A DNA stretch of 44,983 nucleotides from Lacrimispora defluvii (GTDB lineage: Bacteria; Bacillota; Clostridia; Lachnospirales; Lachnospiraceae): positions 1-44,983 of the forward strand of contig JAAOXG010000076.1 of the NCBI GenBank assembly GCA_013036995.1. The letters run 5' to 3'. The notes beneath the pieces are model-generated. The model had not been told where the DNA came from and did no database searches. It saw nothing but the letters and a program-made list of their open reading frames with translations. A program made the translations under genes and the position numbers. This document shows positions 1 through 8,381 of this stretch, piece by piece. Each line of letters begins with the position of its first letter. Positions within the stretch are counted from its first letter, which is position 1.

Positions 1-13
1 GTGCCGAAGGCAC
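1..13. terminator. Possible end of an upstream terminator hairpin
   Basis: The window opens with GTGCC, a GAA loop and GGCAC, a five-base-pair hairpin followed by TTATTT. It could be the last part of a terminator for a gene to the left, but the upstream side is cut off so the full stem cannot be judged. Confidence 0.25.
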
Positions 14-22
14 TTATTTACA

Positions 23-51
23 TGGACTACCGGTTACTGCTGCATTATGAT
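23..51 (+). promoter_or_regulatory. Candidate sigma-A promoter for the PucR-type regulator
   Basis: TGGACT at 23-28 and TATGAT at 46-51 are separated by 17 bases, matching four of six and five of six consensus bases. It lies about 50 bases ahead of the start codon at 101. This is a prediction from spacing and consensus only. Confidence 0.4.
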
Positions 52-100
52 ATACTGATCAGGGAGAAAAAATAATAAGAAGGGGCTTGCAAAGAAGGAA

Positions 101-1765
101 ATGAAATTTACAGTAGAAGAATTTCTCAAAACGGAGAACTTGGGGAAAATGACTCTGATTTGCGGAGAGAGTGGCATGAGAAAAGAAATTAAGGGCGCAA
201 CAATCATTGAGGCACCGGATATTGTGAAATTTATTAATGGAGGAGAACTGCTGCTGACTGGTTTGTATGCATTTAATTCCTGTACAATTGAAGAGTTTCA
301 ATTCTATATTTCCGAGCTTGAAAAGAAGAATGTCAGCGGACTGATTTTAAAAAAGAGAAAACTGGTGGAAGATGTGGAAAGCAAGATTGTGCTTCTGCGG
401 GAATACGCAGAAAACTTTGGAATTCCATTGATTGAGGTCTCTTTTGAAGTCTCGTTTCAGACCATTATGTCGCTGGTTATGGAACGTCTTTTTAATGAGG
501 AAGTGACGAAATTAAAGTATTATAAGACCACTCATGATAATTTTATGGCGTTATCCCTTTCCAATAATTTTAAGAAGAATCCGGTAGGGGATATTCTTGA
601 TATGTTAAATAAGCTGATCCGCAATCCCATCGCCCTTTATAATCAGGATATGACCTGTTATGCAGCAACTGGCGGTGAGGAATATGAATTTGAATTATCC
701 CCTAAGGCAGCTGAGTTTGACCCGGGTATTTTCTCCAATTACGAGTATACCAGGCAGGAGGGGGAATACCCCTGTTACGTTGTCAGAATGAATTTAAATG
801 TGGGAATACAGATGTATCTTGTTATAACGGAAAAATACGACAAATTTAATTTGATGGACTGCATAGCGGTGGAGAATGCCATAGTTGCCCTCCAATATGA
901 ATTCTCAAGAAAATTTGCCGTATCAAAACTGGAGAAAAAGTACCAGCACGACTTATTAAATAATATTCTCAACGGAAAAGTTACCTCTGCGGATGAACTG
1001 AAAAAGAATGCCAGCCTCCTTGGCATGGATCCCAACGGACATTACCGTGTGATCGTCTTTGGAGTCACATACGAAGGCAGTACCCAGAAGAAAATGAATG
1101 AAAAGCTTCAGCAGATCAACTGGCTGGAAGATGTGGTGAGACAGAGGCTGACCGATGTAAAAGTGCACACAGATATGGATAAGGTGGTTGCCATTAAAAC
1201 CGCAAATCCCAACCGGACTCAGGCCGAATACCGCAAAGATTTAAAAGAGATGTGGAGCAAGGTTCAGGCAGGTATGGCGCAGCATAACAAGAAGCTTGTG
1301 GTAAAGGCAGGTGCAGGCAAGATTGTAGAGGGGATTATGCAGCTGGAGGGGTCCTATAAAGAGGCGGCAGATGCATTTTCCTTTATTGACATTGCAGCTG
1401 ATATCTCGTATGAGGGGAACGCCTATATCATGATGTTTTCCGATCTGGGTATTTTTAAACTGTTATGCCAGGTAGACGATCCGGCGCTTCTGATGGAATA
1501 TGTTCCCGAATCCCTTCAGAAGCTGTTTAACTATAAAAAGCCCCAGCAGGAGGATCTTATTATAACGCTGAAGACATATTTAAACTACAATCAGAATCTT
1601 TCCAAGACAGCTCAGGACTTATACGTTCACTATAAGACAGCTGCTTACCGGATTGGAAAAATTGCGAAAATAACAGGAATAGACTTTGATAATGCCAACG
1701 AAAGGCTGGCAGTCAGAATCGGGCTTGTGGTTTACAGAATGATAGAAAACTATAACAAGAAATAG
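101..1765 (+). CDS. PucR-family transcriptional regulator
   Basis: A 554-residue cytoplasmic protein with PucR-family architecture. The N-terminal part (about residues 5-125) looks like the PucR domain, with the characteristic stretch GGELLLTGLYAF near residue 48. The middle is a long GGDEF-like or linker region. The C-terminal 60 residues form a PucR-type helix-turn-helix, with NLSKTAQDLYVHYKTAAYRI as recognition region. PucR proteins usually activate purine or amino-acid catabolic genes, but no such gene is adjacent: the next genes encode NfnAB, so its target cannot be read from context. The ATG at 101 follows an AAGGAA ribosome site. The gene has its own candidate promoter and a strong terminator, so it is probably monocistronic. 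The family is confident; the regulon is unknown. Confidence 0.88.
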   Translation: MKFTVEEFLKTENLGKMTLICGESGMRKEIKGATIIEAPDIVKFINGGELLLTGLYAFNSCTIEEFQFYISELEKKNVSGLILKKRKLVEDVESKIVLLREYAENFGIPLIEVSFEVSFQTIMSLVMERLFNEEVTKLKYYKTTHDNFMALSLSNNFKKNPVGDILDMLNKLIRNPIALYNQDMTCYAATGGEEYEFELSPKAAEFDPGIFSNYEYTRQEGEYPCYVVRMNLNVGIQMYLVITEKYDKFNLMDCIAVENAIVALQYEFSRKFAVSKLEKKYQHDLLNNILNGKVTSADELKKNASLLGMDPNGHYRVIVFGVTYEGSTQKKMNEKLQQINWLEDVVRQRLTDVKVHTDMDKVVAIKTANPNRTQAEYRKDLKEMWSKVQAGMAQHNKKLVVKAGAGKIVEGIMQLEGSYKEAADAFSFIDIAADISYEGNAYIMMFSDLGIFKLLCQVDDPALLMEYVPESLQKLFNYKKPQQEDLIITLKTYLNYNQNLSKTAQDLYVHYKTAAYRIGKIAKITGIDFDNANERLAVRIGLVVYRMIENYNKK

Positions 1766-1771
1766 ACATTA

Positions 1772-1813
1772 AAAGCGGTTTGTCCAGGTTGGATAAACCG
1801 CTTTATCTTTTTT
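1772..1813 (+). terminator. Rho-independent terminator after the PucR-type gene
   Basis: A 14-bp stem (1772-1785 with 1791-1804, one G-T pair) with loop AGGTT is followed by ATCTTTTTT. It starts 7 bases after the stop codon and separates the regulator from the nfn operon. Confidence 0.9.
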
Positions 1814-1930
1814 GTCATCATGCTCCGATGCAAAGTGTTAATAAATTATCTATACTGGTTATGATAGAAATAATCCGGCAAGTTACAGCAATTATTATGG
1901 GAAAAAGCGGGTCACAAAAGAAGGGAGAAG

Positions 1931-2830
1931 ATGATGTACCGAATATTAAACGCACAAAAGCTGGCAGATAAAATATATCTTATGGAAGTGTATGCGCCGC
2001 GCATTGCAGCCAATTGCCTGCCTGGACAGTTTGTAATCGTTAAGATGGGAGAGAATGGTGAGAGAATCCCTCTTACGATCTGTGATTATAACAGAGTGGA
2101 AGGAACAGTTACCATTGTCTTCCAGGAAGTGGGTGCTTCCACTGTAAAGATGGCAGATTTAAATGAAAATGACAGTTTCCGTGATTTTGCGGGACCTTTG
2201 GGAAATCCGTCTGATTTAGTTCATGAAGATCTGGAAGAATTAAAACATAAAAAGCTCCTTTTTGTTGCGGGAGGGGTGGGAGCAGCACCGGTTTACCCCC
2301 AGGTTAAGTGGCTGCATGAGAATGGGATTGAGGCAGATGTTATCATTGGAGCAAAAACAAAGGATATGCTTATTCTGGAAGATGAACTTAAAAAGGTCTC
2401 TGGCAATCTGTATGTGACAACTGATGACGGTTCTTACGGACGAACCGGTCTTGTAACTGCCGTAATAGAGGACTTAATCCAGAACCAGGGAAAGAAGTAT
2501 GATGCCTGTGTAACAATCGGGCCCATGATTATGATGAAGTTTGTATGCCTGCTGACCAGAAAGTATGATTTAAAAACAGTTGTCAGCATGAATCCGGTTA
2601 TGGTGGACGGCACAGGAATGTGCGGTGCATGCCGTCTTATGGTGGGAGATCAGGTTAAATTTGCCTGTATTGACGGACCGGAATTTGACGGACATCTGGT
2701 GGATTTTGATCAGGCAATTAAAAGAAGCCAGATGTATAAAACAGAGGAAGGCCGTGTCATGCTGAAACAGCAGGAAGGTAACACACATCACGGCGGCTGC
2801 GGGAACTGCGAGGAGAATACAAATGGCTGA
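1931..2830 (+). CDS. nfnA: NADH-dependent reduced ferredoxin:NADP+ oxidoreductase, small subunit (NfnA-like)
   Basis: A 299-residue FAD/NAD(H)-binding and [2Fe-2S] protein of the dihydroorotate dehydrogenase electron-transfer type. The N-terminal beta-barrel FAD domain contains the IPLTICDYN segment and the NAD domain contains VAGGVGAAPVYPQ near residue 116. The cluster motif near the C terminus has D226, C231, C234 and C246; the Thermotoga NfnA cluster is known to use one Asp and three Cys, and the same pattern is present. In Nfn the two subunits bifurcate electrons between NADH, ferredoxin and NADP+. The gene overlaps nfnB by 8 bases. The start ATG follows GGGAGAAG. A histidine/cysteine tail (HHGGCGNC) follows the core. 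Such genes are often labelled glutamate synthase partner or SudB. Confidence 0.85.
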   Translation: MMYRILNAQKLADKIYLMEVYAPRIAANCLPGQFVIVKMGENGERIPLTICDYNRVEGTVTIVFQEVGASTVKMADLNENDSFRDFAGPLGNPSDLVHEDLEELKHKKLLFVAGGVGAAPVYPQVKWLHENGIEADVIIGAKTKDMLILEDELKKVSGNLYVTTDDGSYGRTGLVTAVIEDLIQNQGKKYDACVTIGPMIMMKFVCLLTRKYDLKTVVSMNPVMVDGTGMCGACRLMVGDQVKFACIDGPEFDGHLVDFDQAIKRSQMYKTEEGRVMLKQQEGNTHHGGCGNCEENTNG

Positions 2831-4211
2831 TATGTTAAAGAAAGTACCTGTCAGAGAACAGGAAGCAAAGGTACGGGTTACAAATTTTGAAGAAGTATGT
2901 GAAGGATATAATCAGGAAGAGGCAATCAGGGAAGCGTCCAGATGTCTCGGCTGTAAAAATGCAAAATGCATTCAGGGCTGTCCTGTTGCAATTGATATTC
3001 CCGGATTTATTAAAGAATTACAGGAGGGCAATATCAAGGAAGCGTATAAAGTAATCAGCAAATCTTCTGCCCTGCCTGCTGTCTGCGGACGTGTCTGCCC
3101 CCAGGAAACCCAGTGTGAAGGAAAATGCATCCGCGGGATTAAGGGGGAGCCTGTTTCCATTGGTAAGCTGGAACGGTTTGCAGCAGATTATGCCTTGGAG
3201 CATGACATCAGACCTGAATGTCCAAAGGAGAAAAACGGACATAAGGTGGCTGTGATCGGCTCCGGTCCGTCCGGTCTTACCTGTGCAGGAGACCTGGCAA
3301 AGCAGGGATACGATGTGACGGTTTTTGAGGCCCTTCATGAATTAGGCGGAGTGCTTGTTTATGGTATTCCGGAGTTCCGTCTTCCAAAAGAGAAAGTCGT
3401 AGCAAAAGAAATTGAAAAGGTAAAACAACTGGGAGTAAAATTCGAGACCAACGTTGTCATTGGAAAATCAACGACAATTGATCAGCTGTTTGAAGATGAG
3501 GGGTTTGAAGCTGTTTACATAGGCTCCGGCGCCGGACTTCCAATGTTTATGGGAATTCCGGGAGAAAATGCAAACGGTGTTTTCTCAGCCAATGAATATT
3601 TAACAAGAGCCAATCTTATGAAAGCGTTTGATGAAAATTATGACACTCCCATATTCGCCGGTACAAACGTAGCTGTCGTAGGCGGTGGTAATGTTGCTAT
3701 GGATGCAGCCAGAGTAGCTGCAAGACTTGGAGCATCTGTACACGTGGTATACAGAAGAGGTGAGGCAGAGCTTCCGGCCAGAGCGGAGGAGGTTCATCAT
3801 GCCAGGGAAGAAGGCATTATCTTTGATCTTCTTACCAATCCAAAAGAGATACTAGTGGATGGGAACGGCTATGTAAAAGGAATGAAGGTTGTTAAGATGC
3901 AGCTTGGAGAACCGGATGCATCAGGAAGAAGACGTCCCGAGGAAATACCTGGATCAGAATATGAAATAAAAACAGATACAGTAATCATGTCTCTTGGAAC
4001 CTCTCCCAATCCCTTAATTTCTTCCACTACAAAAGGTCTGGATATTAACCGGTGGAAATGCATCATTGCAGATGAAGAAAATGGTCAGACCACAAAAGAA
4101 GGTGTGTTTGCAGGCGGTGATGCTGTTACAGGAGCGGCGACTGTTATTCTAGCTATGGGAGCCGGAAAAGCCGGTGCAAAAGGAATTGATGAATATATAA
4201 AAAGTAAATAA
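2823..4211 (+). CDS. nfnB: NADH-dependent reduced ferredoxin:NADP+ oxidoreductase, large subunit (NfnB-like; often annotated gltA)
   Basis: A 462-residue iron-sulfur flavoprotein. The N terminus carries two [4Fe-4S]-type cysteine groups, CLGCKNAKC..GCP near residue 41 and CGRVCPQETQCEGKC near residue 88. Next come an FAD-binding Rossmann motif (VIGSGPSGLTCAG near residue 144) and a second nucleotide site (VVGGGNVAMDAARVAARLGA near residue 288), and the protein ends with the AGGDAVTGAATVILAMGAG flavin motif. In Nfn this subunit holds the bifurcating FAD and binds NADP(H). The same fold forms the small subunit of NADPH glutamate synthase, but no large glutamate synthase gene is beside it, and translational overlap with an NfnA-like gene favours Nfn. 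It would supply NADPH for biosynthesis in a fermenting anaerobe. Confidence 0.87.
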   Translation: MADMLKKVPVREQEAKVRVTNFEEVCEGYNQEEAIREASRCLGCKNAKCIQGCPVAIDIPGFIKELQEGNIKEAYKVISKSSALPAVCGRVCPQETQCEGKCIRGIKGEPVSIGKLERFAADYALEHDIRPECPKEKNGHKVAVIGSGPSGLTCAGDLAKQGYDVTVFEALHELGGVLVYGIPEFRLPKEKVVAKEIEKVKQLGVKFETNVVIGKSTTIDQLFEDEGFEAVYIGSGAGLPMFMGIPGENANGVFSANEYLTRANLMKAFDENYDTPIFAGTNVAVVGGGNVAMDAARVAARLGASVHVVYRRGEAELPARAEEVHHAREEGIIFDLLTNPKEILVDGNGYVKGMKVVKMQLGEPDASGRRRPEEIPGSEYEIKTDTVIMSLGTSPNPLISSTTKGLDINRWKCIIADEENGQTTKEGVFAGGDAVTGAATVILAMGAGKAGAKGIDEYIKSK

Positions 4212-4216
4212 ACAAT

Positions 4217-4294
4217 GACAGTGCTTCAACCATGGTGCCGGTAAATCCAGTCATAGCAGCAGGATTCCGGGATCGTATTGAAGCACTGTCTTTG
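4217..4294. terminator. Two-arm hairpin terminator between convergent genes
   Basis: A perfect 13-bp outer stem (4217-4229 with 4278-4290) encloses an inner hairpin (CCGG plus AATCC at 4238-4248 with GGATT plus CCGG at 4262-4270). It sits between nfnB and the convergent LysM/GH18 gene, so it may serve both. The T-run on the + side (TTTGTTG) is imperfect. Confidence 0.7.
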
Positions 4295-4302
4295 TTGTGG
4301 TT

Positions 4303-5607
4303 TTAATGGCTGGAATTTGTCACTGGAACTTTCTCTATGTTAAATTGAGTATTAATGATAAACCACATCTGGGTGTCAAATCTCATAATAGTCCAGAGAG
4401 ACAAACCTTGAAGATTATACTCTGCTACCAAATTGATTCTTGCCTCAAAACTTCTTGCATCTTTAAACCACACTAAGTGATAAATTTCGTCACTCCCTAT
4501 ATAATAGAAAAAGGGTGAATATGCTGCTTCGTTAAATAGTATTGGTATATTGCCATCTGCTGCCATCTGTATAGCATTATTATTTGCTATGGCGATTGCA
4601 TCCGTTGCGCCCGGAACATAGGGCAGTGTCCAATCATAACCGAGAGTAGTGATTCCTAAGGACAATAATTCGGGTGAAACAATACTGGTTATATATTCTA
4701 ACAGTTCTTTTATAACATTAATTGGAAAAATTGAGCTTGGATAACTATAAAATCTGGCCCAATCGTAAGAAGCAAATAGAATTTCATCTATATATCCAGA
4801 CAATTTACTATAATCCGGCTTTTCAAAGATAAGAATTGGCCCCTGAATATTTATAATTGGCGTTGTGGTGACTATTACTTTATAACCTTCTGAATGAAAT
4901 ATGGCTGAAGCCTTTTTTATATATTCTATAATACTATTTAAGTTATCAGTCGTAATATCTTCGATATACATATTTATTCCATTATAACCCTTTGCTTTTA
5001 ACGTTTGAAGAATATTGTCAATAAGGCGGTCTTGCACAGAAGGGTTATCTAAAATACCTTTAGTTATTTCACGAACGATTGTTCCTTCTTCTGTAATTGT
5101 GGAAACAAACATTACAGGCATAACACCATAGGCTTTAGCCAGCTGAATAACTTCAGTATCGTCAGCAATGGAGATAATTTCTCCTTCACTTGTGGCCCTA
5201 TAATCGAATATTGTCAGATATGTTAAAAATGGAAGCGTTTTTATTAAAATAGATTTTTCAATATAAGAAAAGGCATAGCCATTTATAGCAATCGTTCTTA
5301 ATCTATCCGTTTGATAACTTATAACAATAGTTTCACCAGAGTATAAAAATTCTCTGTCGGAAAGATAGGGATTATTCCTTATTAATTCCATAGGTGAAAC
5401 ACTATACTTCATTGCAATACTGTCCAAAGTGTCACCAGATTGGACAATATAGAGTGCTTTCGGCGGAACAATTACAATAGTTTGACCAATTACTAAATTG
5501 TCAGGGTTTATAATTCCATTTTCCAATATTAATCTATCTACAGGTATTTTGTAATAATCTGATATTGTATTTATTGTCTCGCCAGGTCTGACAACGTGTA
5601 TGATCAT
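4303..5607 (-). CDS. LysM-GH18 protein, spore cortex hydrolase/germination type (YaaH/SleL-like)
   Basis: A 434-residue protein with two N-terminal LysM domains (about residues 1-46 and 51-97, with motifs VRPGETINTISDYYKIPVD and VQSGDTLDSIAMKYSVSP) and a C-terminal GH18-type barrel. It has no signal peptide, as usual for YaaH/SleL spore proteins that enter the coat or cortex from the mother cell. The GH18 catalytic strand reads NGINMYIED near residue 210: the acid-base Glu is kept, but the usual Asp residues before it are not. The ATG at 5607, after GAGAAAG, is preferred over the TTG at 5619 because the LysM starts there. The gene is more AT-rich than its neighbours. Role in spore peptidoglycan binding and perhaps cleavage is inferred from family; activity is uncertain. 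Confidence 0.8.
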   Translation of the reverse strand: MIIHVVRPGETINTISDYYKIPVDRLILENGIINPDNLVIGQTIVIVPPKALYIVQSGDTLDSIAMKYSVSPMELIRNNPYLSDREFLYSGETIVISYQTDRLRTIAINGYAFSYIEKSILIKTLPFLTYLTIFDYRATSEGEIISIADDTEVIQLAKAYGVMPVMFVSTITEEGTIVREITKGILDNPSVQDRLIDNILQTLKAKGYNGINMYIEDITTDNLNSIIEYIKKASAIFHSEGYKVIVTTTPIINIQGPILIFEKPDYSKLSGYIDEILFASYDWARFYSYPSSIFPINVIKELLEYITSIVSPELLSLGITTLGYDWTLPYVPGATDAIAIANNNAIQMAADGNIPILFNEAAYSPFFYYIGSDEIYHLVWFKDARSFEARINLVAEYNLQGLSLWTIMRFDTQMWFIINTQFNIEKVPVTNSSH

Positions 5608-5770
5608 AGACTTTCTCAACTGAACTGATTTATACCATTATATTCAAATCTTAAATATTCAGACTTCGAAATGTAGATAATAATGGCATCATTATCCATT
5701 ATTCCAGGCCTTTTCATTTAGCTGCAATCATTATACAAAAAATGCTACTCCAGTGCAAATTTATCCTGCT

Positions 5771-5798
5771 TTTGTTTTCTCATATTCTCTAGTATAAT
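5771..5798 (+). promoter_or_regulatory. Candidate promoter of the sugar-sensing operon
   Basis: A perfect TATAAT at 5793-5798 lies about 35 bases ahead of the AAGGAGGGGAG ribosome site. The best upstream match, TTTGTT 16 bases before it, is a poor -35, so only the -10 is convincing. Confidence 0.4.
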
Positions 5799-5833
5799 GA
5801 AATAATACAGTTGAGTGACAAGGAGGGGAGTCT

Positions 5834-6874
5834 ATGCAAAACGGGAAAAAGGGTCTGCTTTATTTAATGATTGCCGGTTTATCCGGAATCGTGTTTCTTA
5901 CGCTCCTAACCTCCTCTTTTTATGGATATGTGCTCAAGAAGATCGGAGTGGAGCATGCGGAAAACACGGTTACATACCGGTATCATTACGTTATGATAAT
6001 TGACAACTTAGATTCCCAGTTCTGGAATGACGTATACCAGAGTGTGAAGGAAGAGGCAGCACAATACGATGCATTCGTGGAACTGAAGGGAAAAAACCAG
6101 TCATCGGAGTATTCCACCCTGGATTTTATGGATATGAGTATCGCTGCCAAAGTGGATGGGATTTTACTTGAATTTACCGGGGAACAAATGCTGGAGGAAC
6201 GGATCAATGAAGCGGCCAGAAACGGGATTCCGGTTGTAACCATTTTAAATGATGCCCCTAACACGGAGAGGAAAAGCTATGTAGGGATCAATTCCTACCA
6301 GCTTGGCCAGGAATACGGCAATCAGATCTTAAAAATCCTTCCGAACCACGATGGGATTACCCGGGTCATGATGCTGCTGCACGATAAATCCATAGACAGC
6401 AATCAGGCACAGATCTTTAATCAGATTAACAACCGCATGGTAACTACGAAAGAAAATGCAGACAGAATTAAGGTGGAAGAAATCAGGATTCCTTCCGGAA
6501 GAGCCTTTGAATCAGAAGAGATTGTCCGCAACCTTTTTCAGAATGCACAGGGACCGCCGGATGTGATTGTATGCATGGATGAGGTGGATACGGAAGCGGT
6601 TTACCAGGCAGTCATTGACTATAACAGAGTGGGAAAAACCCAGGTGATTGGCTATTACAAATCAAAGGCAGCACTAGAGGCAGTGGAGAAGGGAACCATG
6701 GCGATGACTCTGTGTATTGATACCAGTCAGATGGGCAAATATAGTGTACAGGCACTGACGGAATCCATAAAGGATGGGCGGACCAATTCCTTTTACAGTG
6801 TAGATCTGCAGTTTGTGACAGAGGAACAGGTGCCGGAATACAAAAAGCAGGAGCGAAAATCCCATGAAAATTAA
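5834..6874 (+). CDS. Membrane-anchored periplasmic-binding-type sugar sensor protein (XylFII-like)
   Basis: A 346-residue protein. One uncleaved transmembrane segment (about residues 8-32) is followed by an extracellular sugar-binding-protein fold of the ribose/xylose type (type 1 periplasmic binding domain 4), for example YHYVMIIDNLDSQFWNDVYQ near residue 50 and VDGILLEFTGEQM near residue 107. There is no lipobox. Its stop overlaps the start of the histidine kinase gene by 11 bases. In Clostridium beijerinckii, a membrane-bound xylose-binding protein (XylFII) works with LytS and YesN to activate xylFGH, and the gene order here matches that design. It is therefore best read as the ligand-sensing partner of the kinase, not as a transport protein. 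The ligand is not readable from sequence. Confidence 0.8.
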   Translation: MQNGKKGLLYLMIAGLSGIVFLTLLTSSFYGYVLKKIGVEHAENTVTYRYHYVMIIDNLDSQFWNDVYQSVKEEAAQYDAFVELKGKNQSSEYSTLDFMDMSIAAKVDGILLEFTGEQMLEERINEAARNGIPVVTILNDAPNTERKSYVGINSYQLGQEYGNQILKILPNHDGITRVMMLLHDKSIDSNQAQIFNQINNRMVTTKENADRIKVEEIRIPSGRAFESEEIVRNLFQNAQGPPDVIVCMDEVDTEAVYQAVIDYNRVGKTQVIGYYKSKAALEAVEKGTMAMTLCIDTSQMGKYSVQALTESIKDGRTNSFYSVDLQFVTEEQVPEYKKQERKSHEN

Positions 6875-8381
6875 GCCGAATTCAATCTGGGAGAATTTAC
6901 CCATCACCAGAAAGCTTTTTCTGGAAATAGCTATGACAGCAGTGGTCCTCTTTGCCAGCAATCTATTTATCTATGCCCAGATCAATCAGATGGTGGAACG
7001 GATGAATTCCGTTTATAAGAGTAATGTGAATCTAAACGAATTATCCGATGCGCTGACGGATGTGCAGAATTTCATGTACAAATACTTACAGGTAAAAGAC
7101 TCCGAGTCATTAACCGATTATTACCGCTCTGAGCAGGATTACAGGAAGCTTCTGGATGGACTGAATGTGCTGGTAACGGACAATCCCGTTCAGATACTGG
7201 AGAAAAATATCCGGAATATGTCTGACAGCTATCTGGCAGTTACCGATGAAACCGTACAGGCAAAGCGGGGACAGAATGTGGAAAAGTACAAAAGTTCCTA
7301 TGAATCTGCCTTAAAGCTTTACCAGTTTATTAACCACGATATTGCTGTTCTCAACAGCAGACAGTTTAAGAACAACTCCGCCAGCTATCAGACCCTTCAG
7401 GCTGCGCTCCAGTATTTGGAGGTGATCAGTTCTGTTATACTGGTGATTGTTATGATTATCAGCCTTACCGTCATGATGATGATGATGACCAGGGACATTG
7501 TTACCCCACTGACCAGTCTGGCCCATACGGCAAAGCTGGTTGGACAGGGAAATTTTCATGTAAAAGTACCTTATATCCGTTCGGGGGACGAACTGGGGAT
7601 TGTAACAAAGACATTTAATCAAATGGTGGACAGTTTGGCCGATTATGTGAATAAAATTAAAGAGAGTGCAGAAAAAGAGCAGGAGATGAAGGAACGGGAG
7701 CTTTTAATGGAAAACCATTTAAAGGAAGCCCGCTTACGATATCTGCAGTCCCAGATTAATCCCCATTTTCTGTTTAACTCCCTCAATGCAGGCGTACAGC
7801 TGGCCATGATGGAAGATGCAGAGAAAACCTCAGTATTTATGGAAAAAATGGCAGATTTCTTTCGGTACAATGTGAAAAAAGGAGCGGAAGATGCCACCAT
7901 TCGGGAAGAGGTGGGTACGGTTGAAAATTATATTTACATTTTAAATGTCCGGTTCGCGGGTGATATTCACTATGAATCCAGCCTGGAGGAAGATGCTTTG
8001 GACTATTCCATGCCCAGCATGACCCTGCAGCCGCTGGTAGAGAATGCCGTGACTCATGGAATCAGGAATATCAGCTGGCCGGGAAAAATCCGTCTTTCGG
8101 TGAAAAATCAGGAAGATGCCATAGAAATCCGCATTGATGATAATGGAAAGGGAATTGAGAAAGAAAAATTAATGCGGATACAGGAAGGTGTAAGAATCCA
8201 GGAAGATACGGCATCTACAGGAATCGGTATTTACAATGTGATTTCCCGTCTGGAGCTTTATTATAATAAAAAAGAACTGTTTTCCATTGTCAGTGAAGGG
8301 GAGGATCAGGGGACTTCAGTAATTTTACGGATTCCTAAAAAGGGGGAAGAGATACATGTTTCGGATACTGGTTGCAGATGA
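6864..8381 (+). CDS. YesM/LytS-type sensor histidine kinase
   Basis: A 505-residue membrane kinase. TM1 spans about residues 18-40, an extracellular sensor segment about 41-185, TM2 about 188-210, and a HAMP domain follows. The His_kinase domain has the motif QSQINPHFLFNSL with phosphoacceptor His301, then the N box (LQPLVENAVTHG) and the G boxes (DDNGKGIEKEK and STGIGIYNV). It overlaps both neighbours in the operon (11 bases with the binding protein, 26 bases with the response regulator), implying translational coupling of a three-component sensor. It likely phosphorylates the YesN-like protein encoded next. Sugar is probably detected through the upstream membrane-anchored binding protein. 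Confidence 0.93.
   Translation: MKIKPNSIWENLPITRKLFLEIAMTAVVLFASNLFIYAQINQMVERMNSVYKSNVNLNELSDALTDVQNFMYKYLQVKDSESLTDYYRSEQDYRKLLDGLNVLVTDNPVQILEKNIRNMSDSYLAVTDETVQAKRGQNVEKYKSSYESALKLYQFINHDIAVLNSRQFKNNSASYQTLQAALQYLEVISSVILVIVMIISLTVMMMMMTRDIVTPLTSLAHTAKLVGQGNFHVKVPYIRSGDELGIVTKTFNQMVDSLADYVNKIKESAEKEQEMKERELLMENHLKEARLRYLQSQINPHFLFNSLNAGVQLAMMEDAEKTSVFMEKMADFFRYNVKKGAEDATIREEVGTVENYIYILNVRFAGDIHYESSLEEDALDYSMPSMTLQPLVENAVTHGIRNISWPGKIRLSVKNQEDAIEIRIDDNGKGIEKEKLMRIQEGVRIQEDTASTGIGIYNVISRLELYYNKKELFSIVSEGEDQGTSVILRIPKKGEEIHVSDTGCR

Noticed and set aside
1780-1971. 63-residue frame between the PucR-type gene and nfnA
   Set aside because: It starts inside the terminator hairpin and overlaps the nfnA start in another frame; no ribosome site.
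2823-4211. Reading this gene as true glutamate synthase small subunit
   Set aside because: No large glutamate synthase gene is adjacent, and the overlapping NfnA-like partner fits the transhydrogenase better; the alternative cannot be fully excluded by sequence.
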